A DNA stretch of 64,000 nucleotides from Helicovermis profundi (GTDB lineage Bacteria; Bacillota; Clostridia; Peptostreptococcales; Acidaminobacteraceae): positions 698,001-762,000 of the forward strand of contig NZ_AP028654.1 in NCBI RefSeq assembly GCF_033097505.1, read 5' to 3'. A program made the position numbers and the translations under genes. Each line of letters opens with the position of its first letter. The stretch's first letter is position 1. This document shows positions 8,133 through 15,991 of the stretch, one piece after another. The notes under the pieces are model-generated. The model had not been told where the DNA came from. It saw only the letters and a list, made by a program, of their open reading frames with translations, and did no database searches.

Positions 8133-8438
8133 TAATAAGAAAATTAAATGCGACGACGGAGACAAAGATTTCTATAATTTTTATCACAGAGAGTTAGTAA
8201 TGGTGAGATACTAGCATAGAAAGAAATCATGATCACTCTAGAGCAGCATGTTTGAAATGAAAAAAGTAAAACATGACGTCCGCCAACGTTACATGGCTAG
8301 AGTTCGCTGTATAAGTATTAAGGCCGACTTGAAGAAAGGCGATATTTTTTTTATCGTGAAGTAGAGTGGTATCATGAGAGAAAACTCCCTCATCTCTATA
8401 AGTTTACAAACTTGTAGATATGAGGGGGTTTTTTTATA
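8133..8438 (+). promoter_or_regulatory. T-box riboswitch leader, probably isoleucine-specific (AUC)
   Basis: The leader begins GCGACGACGGAGAC, has the Stem I pieces CAGAGAG and GGTGAGATACTAGC, and then GATCACTCTAGAGC, in which ATC (8232-8234) is in the usual specifier position followed by A. The T-box proper is AGAGTGGTATCATGAGAG (8363-8380); its TGGT (8367-8370) would pair with the ACCA end of an uncharged tRNA, fitting tRNA-Ile with discriminator A. The terminator is the stem 8387-8405/8409-8427 followed by T7. Uncharged tRNA would favour the antiterminator and switch on the branched-chain operon. The T-box class is clear; the Ile reading is from alignment by eye and agrees with the downstream genes. 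Confidence 0.9.
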
Positions 8439-8518
8439 TTTATTTAAAATGCTAGATTTACAAACTCCGAATTTTCAGAATTGTTCGAGAAATTACAAAA
8501 AATAGTAAGGAGGTTTTT

Positions 8519-8752
8519 ATGAGTAAAAGATTATATGCAAAGCTCTCGAGTGGAATGGATTTAACAATTAGAGTTTTAACGACTCTTAGAAGAAAAGAAT
8601 TTGCTATTTCGGGAATTGATATGAAAAATCTTGAAGAAACTGGAGTTGAACTCTTAATTACTCTCACAGGAAATTCAAGCAAAAATGCTGAAAATGCAAT
8701 GTACCAAATGGAAAAAATTTATGGAGTTAGCGAGGTAAAACTTGTAAATTGA
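8519..8752 (+). CDS. Small ACT-domain protein, IlvM-like acetolactate synthase regulatory subunit
   Basis: This 77-residue protein is a single ACT domain with the beta-alpha-beta pattern (LTIRVLTTLRRKEFAISGIDMKNLEE...VELLITLTG). Its size and place, first gene of an operon with ilvC, ilvD and ilvB, match the short regulatory subunits of acetohydroxyacid synthase such as E. coli IlvM. It likely pairs with the IlvB at 11626-13275. An AAGGAGG site precedes the start. It differs from the 160-residue IlvN/IlvH-type subunit encoded at 61069-61551. The partner choice is inferred from operon context. Confidence 0.8.
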   Translation: MSKRLYAKLSSGMDLTIRVLTTLRRKEFAISGIDMKNLEETGVELLITLTGNSSKNAENAMYQMEKIYGVSEVKLVN

Positions 8753-8801
8753 GGAGATTAGAATAGTAAGTAATCAAACAAAATTAAAAGGAGAATAAAA
8801 A

Positions 8802-9791
8802 ATGGCTAAAATGTATTATGAAGAGGATTGCAAAGTAAATTTATTAGATGGTAAAAAAGTTGCAGTTATTGGTTATGGAAGTCAAGGAAGGGCGCATTCG
8901 CTTAATTTAAAAGAAAGTGGAAATGATGTTGTTGTTGGTCTTTATGCAACAAGTAAGTCTAGAAAAAAAGTTGAAGAGGACGGTCTTGAGGTAAAAGATG
9001 TAAAGGATGCAGTAAAAGAAGCAGACGTTGTAATGATGTTAATTCCTGATGAACTTCAAAAGAAAGTGTATGATGCAGAAGTTAAAGACAATCTTAAAGA
9101 TGGAGCAGCACTTGCTTTTGCTCACGGATTTAATATTCATTTTGGTCAAATTGCACCTCCTAAGAATGTTGATATATTTATGGTTGCACCAAAAGGACCA
9201 GGACATTTAGTAAGAAGAGTTTATGAAGATGGAAAAGGTGTACCTGCTTTGGTTGCAGTTGAAAATGATAATAGCGGAAAGTGTTTTGATCTTGCTCTTA
9301 GCTATGCAAAAGGTATTGGAGCTCTCAGAGCTGGAGTTATTGAAACTACATTTAAAGAAGAAACTGAAACAGATTTATTTGGTGAACAAGCGGTTTTATG
9401 TGGTGGTGTAACTGAACTTATGAAAGCGGGATATGAAACTTTAGTTGAAGCTGGATACCAAAAGGAAATAGCATATTTTGAATGTCTTCATGAAATGAAA
9501 TTAATTGTTGATTTAATTTATGAAAAAGGTTTTGAAAATATGAGAAATAGTATTAGTGATACTGCTGAATATGGTGATTACGTAACTGGAAGAAGAATTA
9601 TTACTGAAGATACTAGAAAAGAAATGAAAGAAGTGCTTCATGAAATTCAAAATGGTGAATTTGCAAGAAATTGGCTTCTTGATAATCAATTAAATAGAGT
9701 TACTTTTAATAGAATGAAAGCAAAAGAAAAAGAACATGAACTAGTTGAAGTTGGCTCAAAACTTAGAGGAATGATGAAATGGATTGACTAA
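8802..9791 (+). CDS. ilvC: Ketol-acid reductoisomerase
   Basis: The 329-residue class I enzyme has the Rossmann motif [15 protein letters not shown] (about 22-36) and the C-terminal knotted domain with [16 protein letters not shown] and [15 protein letters not shown], which hold the metal-binding Asp and Glu residues. It converts acetolactate or acetohydroxybutyrate to the dihydroxy acid using a reduced nicotinamide cofactor. The cofactor loop reads [11 protein letters not shown]: the two loop serines are kept (S51, S53) but the Arg usual after GL in NADPH enzymes is Tyr48, so cofactor preference may be shifted. It is the second gene of the T-box ilv operon with a clear AAGGAG site. Confidence 0.96.
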   Translation: MAKMYYEEDCKVNLLDGKKVAVIGYGSQGRAHSLNLKESGNDVVVGLYATSKSRKKVEEDGLEVKDVKDAVKEADVVMMLIPDELQKKVYDAEVKDNLKDGAALAFAHGFNIHFGQIAPPKNVDIFMVAPKGPGHLVRRVYEDGKGVPALVAVENDNSGKCFDLALSYAKGIGALRAGVIETTFKEETETDLFGEQAVLCGGVTELMKAGYETLVEAGYQKEIAYFECLHEMKLIVDLIYEKGFENMRNSISDTAEYGDYVTGRRIITEDTRKEMKEVLHEIQNGEFARNWLLDNQLNRVTFNRMKAKEKEHELVEVGSKLRGMMKWID

Positions 9792-9862
9792 TAACATTAT
9801 TAAAATATGTAGGTGAATAAAGAGCACTAAATAAATTAGTAAAAAACAAATATAGAGAGAAA

Positions 9863-9894
9863 AATCTTAACGAAAAAAAATAGAAGTTAAGATT
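9863..9894 (+). other. Hairpin in the ilvC-ilvD spacer
   Basis: AATCTTAAC (9863-9871) pairs with GTTAAGATT (9886-9894) across a 14-base A-rich loop in a 176-base gap. No T run follows, so it is more likely an mRNA processing or stability element than a terminator. The rest of the gap holds only the ilvD ribosome binding site (TAGGAGG). Confidence 0.4.
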
Positions 9895-9967
9895 AAAAAT
9901 GTAGAGAAATAGAACGGATCTTTAGTTTAGAGAGACTAAAAAAGTTTATTAGTATTTAGGAGGAAAA

Positions 9968-11617
9968 ATGAGAAGTGATTTAATGAAAAAAGGTCTAGAA
10001 AAAGCACCTCATAGATCTTTACTAAAGGCACTAGGACTCACTGATGATGAAATAAATAAACCTCTTATTGGAGTAGTTAATTCGTTTAATGAGATTGTAC
10101 CTGGTCATATGGAACTTGGAAAAATATCAGATGCTGTAAAAAAAGGTGTCCTTATGTCAGGTGGAACTCCACTCGAATACCCCGCAATTGCAGTATGTGA
10201 TGGAATTGCAATGAATCATGAAGGCATGAAATATTCACTTTGTTCAAGAGAAGTGATTGCAGATTCAATTGAAATAATGACAAAAGCACATGCACTTGAT
10301 GGTTTAGTTATGATTCCAAATTGTGATAAAAATGTTCCAGCTATGCTTATGGCTGCAGCTAGATTAAATATACCTACAGTTATTGTAAGTGGTGGACCTA
10401 TGTTAGCAGGAAATAATTTAGGTCAAAGCATTGATTTAACAACAGTATTTGAAGGTGTTGGTAAAGTTAAAAATGGAATAATGACAATGGAAGAACTAAA
10501 TGTAATTGAAAATACAGCCTGTCCAACTTGTGGTTCATGTGCTGGAATGTTTACTGCAAATTCTATGAATTGTCTTACTGAGGCTATTGGAATGGGATTA
10601 AGCGGCAATGGGACTATTCCAGCTGTTTCCTCAGAAAGAATTAGGCTTGCAAAAAATGCTGGAAAAAGAGTAATGACTTTAGTTAGAGAAGATATTAAGC
10701 CAAGAGATATAATGACCAAAGAAGCCCTTATGAATGCTTTAGCAGTAGATATGGCACTAGGATGTTCTACTAATTCTGTTCTTCATTTAATGGCTGTTGC
10801 GAGTGAACTTGAATTAGATCTTGATTTAGAGTTAATAAACTCTGTAAGCTCAAAAACTCCTAATCTTTGTAGACTTTCGCCAGCTGGACCTTATCATGTA
10901 AGTGATTTAAATATGGCGGGTGGAGTACAATCAGTAATGTATGAGTTAAGTAAGAAAAATCTAGTTAACACTTCATGTATTACTGTTGAAGGAAAAGTAA
11001 AAGATAGATTAAAGCATCAAAGTTTAAATAATAAAATTATAGCAGATATAGATTCACCGTATGATAAATTTGGTGGAATTAAGATTTTATTTGGAAATCT
11101 TGCTTTAGATGGCGCTGTTGTAAAAAAATCAGCGGTAAAAAAAGAAATGTATGTTCATAGTGGACCAGCAAGAGTTTTTGAATCAGAAGAAGATGCAACT
11201 GAAGCCATTTTAGGTGGAAAAATTAATTCTGGAGATGTTATAATCATAAGGTATGAAGGACCTAAAGGCGGACCAGGTATGAGGGAGATGTTGACACCAA
11301 CGTCTTCAATTGCAGGGATGGGACTCGATGGATCAGTTGCTTTAATTACTGATGGAAGATTTTCTGGTGGTACAAAAGGTGCAGCTATTGGTCATGTTTC
11401 TCCAGAAGCTTATGACGGAGGAGTTATTGCTTTTGTAAAAGAAGGCGACACTATAGAAATTGATATACCAAATGGAATACTAAATTTAAAAGTAAACGAT
11501 GATGAATTAAATATAAGAAAAGAAAACTGGGTAAAACCTGAAAAAAATTTAAAAGGCTACCTAAAAAAATATAGAAAACTTGTATCTTCTGCCTCAGAGG
11601 GTGCGGTTCTTGTCTAG
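9968..11617 (+). CDS. ilvD: Dihydroxy-acid dehydratase
   Basis: The 549-residue protein has the full IlvD/Edd signature: cluster-ligand cysteines in [10 protein letters not shown] and [22 protein letters not shown], then [13 protein letters not shown], and the C-terminal [12 protein letters not shown] and [11 protein letters not shown] motifs. It uses an iron-sulfur cluster to dehydrate dihydroxy acids to the 2-keto acid precursors of valine and isoleucine. It starts behind an AGGAGG site and lies 8 bases before ilvB, so the two are tightly coupled. It is oxygen-sensitive in related organisms, consistent with an anaerobe. Confidence 0.97.
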   Translation: MRSDLMKKGLEKAPHRSLLKALGLTDDEINKPLIGVVNSFNEIVPGHMELGKISDAVKKGVLMSGGTPLEYPAIAVCDGIAMNHEGMKYSLCSREVIADSIEIMTKAHALDGLVMIPNCDKNVPAMLMAAARLNIPTVIVSGGPMLAGNNLGQSIDLTTVFEGVGKVKNGIMTMEELNVIENTACPTCGSCAGMFTANSMNCLTEAIGMGLSGNGTIPAVSSERIRLAKNAGKRVMTLVREDIKPRDIMTKEALMNALAVDMALGCSTNSVLHLMAVASELELDLDLELINSVSSKTPNLCRLSPAGPYHVSDLNMAGGVQSVMYELSKKNLVNTSCITVEGKVKDRLKHQSLNNKIIADIDSPYDKFGGIKILFGNLALDGAVVKKSAVKKEMYVHSGPARVFESEEDATEAILGGKINSGDVIIIRYEGPKGGPGMREMLTPTSSIAGMGLDGSVALITDGRFSGGTKGAAIGHVSPEAYDGGVIAFVKEGDTIEIDIPNGILNLKVNDDELNIRKENWVKPEKNLKGYLKKYRKLVSSASEGAVLV

Positions 11618-11625
11618 GAGGTATT

Positions 11626-13275
11626 ATGAGATATAACGGTGCTAAAATTGTACTTGATAAATTAAAAGATAATGGCGTTGACACCATATTTGGTTATCCA
11701 GGTGGTGCCGTTATTCCTTTATATGATGAACTATATAAATTTGATAAATTTTTTACTCATATAAGGACTTCTCATGAGCAAGGAGCTGTTCACGCAGCAG
11801 ATGGATATGCTAGAAGTACGGGTAAAGTTGGTGTATGCTTTGTAACTTCAGGACCTGGTGCAACTAATACTATAACAGGACTTGCAACAGCTTATATGGA
11901 TTCGGTTCCTCTAGTAGTGTTTTCAGGTCAAGTGCCAAGTTCTTTGCTAGGAAAAGATTCTTTTCAAGAAGTAGATATTACAGGAATTACGATGTCAGTA
12001 ACTAAATACAATTACATTGTTAGAGATACTAATAATCTTGCATCCGTTATCGATGAAGCTTTTTCAATAGCAAGTAGTGGTAGACCAGGTCCTGTATTAA
12101 TTGATGTTCCTAAAGATATTTTTATAAATGAAATTGAGTATATAAATAAAAAATTCATAAAAGAAGATAATAAATTTAAAAAAGTTTCAAAAGCGAAAAT
12201 TGACCAAGCAATTAAATTATTGTCTAATTCTACTAGACCTGTAATTTACGCTGGTGGTGGAATTACACTTTCAGAGTCATCAAAGGAATTAAATGAACTT
12301 ATTAATAAATGCAATATACCTGTATTAAATACATTAATGGGACTTGGAAGTGTACCAAGAATTTCAAAATTATCTTTAGGTCTTGTAGGAATGCATGGGT
12401 CTGTATATGCAAATAAAGTTATGAATAATGCAGATTTAATAATTTCAATTGGTGCTAGATTTAGTGATCGTGTCATTGGTAATCCCAAAGAATTTGGAAA
12501 TGACAAAAAAATCATACAAATTGATGTAGATAAAACAGAAATGAATAAAAATGTTGAAGTTGATTTAACTCTTCTTGGAGATGTTAAACATACAATTTCC
12601 GAGATTTTAAGAAAGCATTCTAAAGTTTATTCAAATTGGTGGATTAAGTATTTTGAAGAAGTGAAAGATGTATTTGAACACACTGATTTTTCACCTAAGA
12701 CAATTTTAGAAGAAGTTAATGCTAAATACCCTAATGCACTTGTAGCAACAGATGTAGGTCAACACCAACTTTGGACAGCACAGTACTGGAAATTTAATAA
12801 AACAAGATCTTTTATGACATCAGGTGGACTTGGAACAATGGGATACGGACTTGGTTCAGCAATTGGAGTAAAAATTGGAAATAGAGATAAAGATGTAGTT
12901 CTTATTACTGGTGACGGAAGTTTTAGGATGAATTTTAATGAGCTTGCTTCGTTAAACGATTATGGTATTAAAATAACAATTGTTTTAATGAAAAACAATT
13001 CCCTTGGAATGGTAAGACAGTGGCAAAATATATTTAAGGATAAGAGGTATTCAGAGACTTGTATTGAAGATAATTTGAATTATGAATACTTAGCTAAAGC
13101 ATTCAATTTAAATAGTTATAAATGTTCTGATTCTAGTGAACTGAATAATGCATTAGAAGATTCAAATAAAAAAGAGAAATCCTCGCTTATTGTTTGTAAT
13201 ATTTTTAAAGATGAATGTGTGCTTCCAATAGTACCTCCAGGAAAAGGCGTAGATGATATAATAGTTAATATTTAG
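11626..13275 (+). CDS. ilvB: Acetolactate synthase large subunit (first copy)
   Basis: The 549-residue protein shows the thiamine-diphosphate enzyme layout: FGYPGGAVIPLYDEL at the N terminus, the catalytic Glu in TSHEQGAVHAADGYAR, KDSFQEVDITGIT, and the cofactor motif GDGSFRMNFNEL. The C terminus keeps the active-site lid sequence LPIVPPGKGVDD typical of biosynthetic acetohydroxyacid synthase. It condenses pyruvate with pyruvate or 2-ketobutyrate. It is the last gene of the T-box operon; no strong terminator follows within 190 bases. A second, diverged copy lies at 61561-63180. Confidence 0.95.
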   Translation: MRYNGAKIVLDKLKDNGVDTIFGYPGGAVIPLYDELYKFDKFFTHIRTSHEQGAVHAADGYARSTGKVGVCFVTSGPGATNTITGLATAYMDSVPLVVFSGQVPSSLLGKDSFQEVDITGITMSVTKYNYIVRDTNNLASVIDEAFSIASSGRPGPVLIDVPKDIFINEIEYINKKFIKEDNKFKKVSKAKIDQAIKLLSNSTRPVIYAGGGITLSESSKELNELINKCNIPVLNTLMGLGSVPRISKLSLGLVGMHGSVYANKVMNNADLIISIGARFSDRVIGNPKEFGNDKKIIQIDVDKTEMNKNVEVDLTLLGDVKHTISEILRKHSKVYSNWWIKYFEEVKDVFEHTDFSPKTILEEVNAKYPNALVATDVGQHQLWTAQYWKFNKTRSFMTSGGLGTMGYGLGSAIGVKIGNRDKDVVLITGDGSFRMNFNELASLNDYGIKITIVLMKNNSLGMVRQWQNIFKDKRYSETCIEDNLNYEYLAKAFNLNSYKCSDSSELNNALEDSNKKEKSSLIVCNIFKDECVLPIVPPGKGVDDIIVNI

Positions 13276-13467
13276 ATGATTATTAGACCCTAATATATTA
13301 TTTTAATACTAAACATATAATAAAGCTTTGTTCATTTGGCTAATAGCTGATGGAATGAAGTTTTTATTTTTGTGAACAAGTAACAATATTAATTTTTAAA
13401 CAATGATGTTATTATATTAACGACATTATTTGTTATATTATTAACAGTAATATATAGGGAGGATTCA
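13276..13467 (+). other. Intergenic region before the FNT transporter gene
   Basis: This gap has a weak ATTAG/CTAAT hairpin just after the ilvB stop and a GGGAGG ribosome binding site at the end. TTGTTCA and TGTGAACAA form a loose inverted repeat around 13329-13381. No convincing promoter was seen. Confidence 0.3.
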
Positions 13468-14367
13468 ATGGAATCAAAAAATTATTTATCTCCAAAAGAA
13501 ATTGCAGAATTTACTGTAGAGAGTGGAATTAAAAAGACACTTCTTACACCGCTAAAGATGATTATCCTAGGATTTTTAGCAGGAGCTTTTATAGCGTTTG
13601 CAGCAGAGGGTTCTAATATGGCGGCATTTGGTCTTTGGGCTAATCCGAGTACATATGGACTTGGAAAAGCACTTGCAGGAGCAATATTTGGAACAGGACT
13701 TATGCTTGTTATTATAGCTGGTGGAGAACTTTTTACTGGTAATACTTTAATTGTTATGGCGGTGCTTCAAAAGAAAGCTAAATTATCAGGAATGCTTAAA
13801 AACTGGTTTTACGTTTATTTAGGGAATTTTATTGGTTCAATATTTATTTCTTATATGATAGTTAATTCTGGTCAATTAAATGCATCTCACGCTCTTCTTG
13901 CTGTAACTACTATAAAAATAGCATCATATAAAGTAAGCTTAAGCTTTTCTCATGCATTTTTTCTTGGTTTAATGTGTAACTGGCTTGTGTGCCTTGCAGT
14001 TTGGATGGCATATGGTGCAAAAGATATGGTCGGTAAAATTATGGCTATATTTTTTCCAATTTGGTTATTTATAACTTCAGGATTTGAGCATAGTGTTGCA
14101 AACATGTATTATATTTCGGCTGGTATACTTGCAAAAGGGAATCCAGTGTATTTAGAAGCTGCAAAGAATGCAGGTGTTTCTATTGAAAAATTAAATTCTC
14201 TTAATTGGACAACATTTGTAACTAAAAATTTAGTTCCAGTAACAATTGGAAACATTGTTGGTGGTGGCTTATTAGTAGCTGGAGTTTATTGGTTTGTATA
14301 TTTAAAGAAAGATGAAAAAAACGATATTAAAAGTGAAAATATTTCAAGAATAAAAAAATCAGTATAA
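13468..14367 (+). CDS. Formate/nitrite transporter (FNT) family channel
   Basis: The 299-residue protein has six membrane segments and the FNT signatures: GFLAGAFIAFAAEGS, GGELFTGNTLIV, NWLVCLAVWMAYGAK and FEHSVANMYYI, the last with the conserved pore-lining His. FNT pentamers move formate, nitrite or hydrosulfide. In a fermentative anaerobe formate is the most likely substrate, but no pyruvate formate-lyase or nitrite gene is adjacent to settle it. The gene stands alone between the ilv operon and the S1 gene, with its own terminator. Confidence 0.93.
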   Translation: MESKNYLSPKEIAEFTVESGIKKTLLTPLKMIILGFLAGAFIAFAAEGSNMAAFGLWANPSTYGLGKALAGAIFGTGLMLVIIAGGELFTGNTLIVMAVLQKKAKLSGMLKNWFYVYLGNFIGSIFISYMIVNSGQLNASHALLAVTTIKIASYKVSLSFSHAFFLGLMCNWLVCLAVWMAYGAKDMVGKIMAIFFPIWLFITSGFEHSVANMYYISAGILAKGNPVYLEAAKNAGVSIEKLNSLNWTTFVTKNLVPVTIGNIVGGGLLVAGVYWFVYLKKDEKNDIKSENISRIKKSV

Positions 14368-14390
14368 TAAAATAAAAAATTAATTGAAGG

Positions 14391-14437
14391 AGAGAATCAT
14401 TTTAAGTAAATTGAAATGATTCTTTCGTTTATTTTTT
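14391..14437 (+). terminator. Intrinsic terminator after the FNT transporter gene
   Basis: AGAATCATTT (14393-14402) pairs with AAATGATTCT (14414-14423), followed by a T-rich tract to 14438. Confidence 0.8.
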
Positions 14438-14443
14438 CTATTA

Positions 14444-14473
14444 TTGTTTAAAAGCTAAATTATTTGATATAAT
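14444..14473 (+). promoter_or_regulatory. Promoter of the S1-domain protein gene
   Basis: TTGTTT (14444-14449), an 18-base spacer, and TATAAT (14468-14473) with an upstream TG (14465-14466) making an extended -10. Confidence 0.65.
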
Positions 14474-14510
14474 AATAAACAGAGTCAAAAATATTTTTAT
14501 GAGGTGTAAT

Positions 14511-15788
14511 ATGTCAGATAATATTAAAGAAAAAAATGAAGCAGTAAATATTAACGAAGAAATTAATATGGATCAAAGTGAAGTTGAAGAAAACAAAACT
14601 GAAGAAGTAATTGAAGAAGTAATTGAAGAATCGATGGATGATTTTATGGAGCAAATTGATAAATCAATGAATAGAATTTATCCAGAAGATATTTTAAAAG
14701 GAAGAGTTATTTCTGTAAATGATGAAGAAGTAATTGTGAATATTGGTTATATTATGGATGGAATAATAACTAGAGAAGAATTTTCAGAAGATGGAATATT
14801 AAATCCTAGAGACATAGTAAATGTTGGCGATGAAATCAATGCTTTTGTTGTAAAAGTTGATGATGGAGAAGGCAATATTGTACTCTCAAGAAAAAGAGCT
14901 GAAAGAATAGTCGTTTGGGATGATCTTCAGAAATTCTATGATAAGGAAGAAGATATAACTGTTGGTATTGATGAACTTGTAAAAGGTGGTGCTCTTGCGC
15001 ATTTTAAAGGAGTAAGGATATTTATACCTGCTTCACATGTTTCAGCTTCATATACTGAAGATTTAACTGAATATATAGGCGTTGAGATGAAAATAAGACT
15101 AATAGAATTTGATAAAGATAGTAAAAAAGTAGTTGGTTCAAGAAAAGTTGTAGAAAAAGAAGAGCTTGACGTTTTAAAAAATAACCTTTGGTCAGTTATT
15201 AAAATTGGAGAAAAGAGAAATGGAGTTGTAAGGCGCCTTGAAAAATATGGTGCATTTGTTGATATTGGTGGAACTGATGGATTACTTCATATTTCTGAGA
15301 TGTCTTTTAAAAGGATTTTACACCCTTCAGAAGTTATGAGTGAAGGCGACAAAATTGAAGTTATAGTTCAAGATTTTGATAAAGAAAAAGGACGGATTTC
15401 TCTTAAACTTGCAGTCCAATATGAAAATCCATGGGATGATATTTATTCAAGATTTAATGTTGGTGATATTGTTGAAGGAAATGTTGTAAGACTAAAACCT
15501 TTTGGTGCATTTATTGATATAGGAGAAGGAATTGAAGGTCTACTTCATATTTCAGAAATATCTGAAGAAAGGGTTAACAAAGTTTCTGATGTATTAAAAA
15601 TTAATCAAAAAGTTGAAGTGGCAATTTTAGATATAAAGCAAGACGAAAAAAGAATTAGTTTAAGTATAAAAGAAGCACTAAATAATGATTCATCATATGA
15701 CTTCGATGACTATGAAGAAGATGACAAAGGAATAGAACCAACGCTTGGTGATTTATTCAAAGATAAATTTGATAAGTTGAAATTTTAG
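14511..15788 (+). CDS. S1 RNA-binding domain protein, ribosomal protein S1 homologue
   Basis: The 425-residue protein starts with a Glu-rich leader (about 60 residues), then four S1 domains: about 63-132, 150-217 (the more diverged one), 235-302 (GVVRRLEKYGAFVDIGGTDGLLHISEM) and 320-387 (GNVVRLKPFGAFIDIGEGIEGLLHISEI). An acidic tail follows. It should bind single-stranded RNA and, like Firmicute S1 homologues, may act with the ribosome. The start is set at 14511 because AGGTG at 14502-14506 lies just upstream; an ATG at 14499 overlaps that site and is less likely. No ispH gene is fused or adjacent, unlike in some Clostridia. Confidence 0.9.
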   Translation: MSDNIKEKNEAVNINEEINMDQSEVEENKTEEVIEEVIEESMDDFMEQIDKSMNRIYPEDILKGRVISVNDEEVIVNIGYIMDGIITREEFSEDGILNPRDIVNVGDEINAFVVKVDDGEGNIVLSRKRAERIVVWDDLQKFYDKEEDITVGIDELVKGGALAHFKGVRIFIPASHVSASYTEDLTEYIGVEMKIRLIEFDKDSKKVVGSRKVVEKEELDVLKNNLWSVIKIGEKRNGVVRRLEKYGAFVDIGGTDGLLHISEMSFKRILHPSEVMSEGDKIEVIVQDFDKEKGRISLKLAVQYENPWDDIYSRFNVGDIVEGNVVRLKPFGAFIDIGEGIEGLLHISEISEERVNKVSDVLKINQKVEVAILDIKQDEKRISLSIKEALNNDSSYDFDDYEEDDKGIEPTLGDLFKDKFDKLKF

Positions 15789-15849
15789 AGATAAATAATT
15801 CAAGAAAATATTATTGACAAATGCGTAAATAAATTTCTTATATCTTATC

Positions 15850-15928
15850 TTTTAAAGTAAAAATAGTTCATAAAAAAGATTGCAATATGGCTTGTCCATT
15901 AAAGCAGATTTTTATGAACTATTTTTAA
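15850..15928 (+). ncRNA. Putative short RNA ending in a large hairpin, or terminator of the S1 gene
   Basis: A TTGACA box (15814-15819) and TTATAT (15838-15843, 18-base spacer) precede a 16-bp stem: AAATAGTTCATAAAAA (15861-15876) with TTTTTATGAACTATTT (15909-15924). The 32-base loop contains its own small TGG/CCA hairpin. A short T run ends the unit. It could be a free-standing transcript of about 80 bases or just the terminator of the gene upstream, 70 bases after its stop. Confidence 0.45.
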
Positions 15929-15991
15929 TTTATTGTGTTTATATAAAAATATTGGGTAAAATAAAATAAGACAAAATAAAGAGGTGAGTTT

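Noticed and set aside
13329-13400. Possible Rex operator (TTGTGAA...ACAA) before the FNT transporter
   Set aside because: The second half-site matches at only 5 of 7 positions and the spacing is one base short of the Rex consensus, so it is not strong enough to list.
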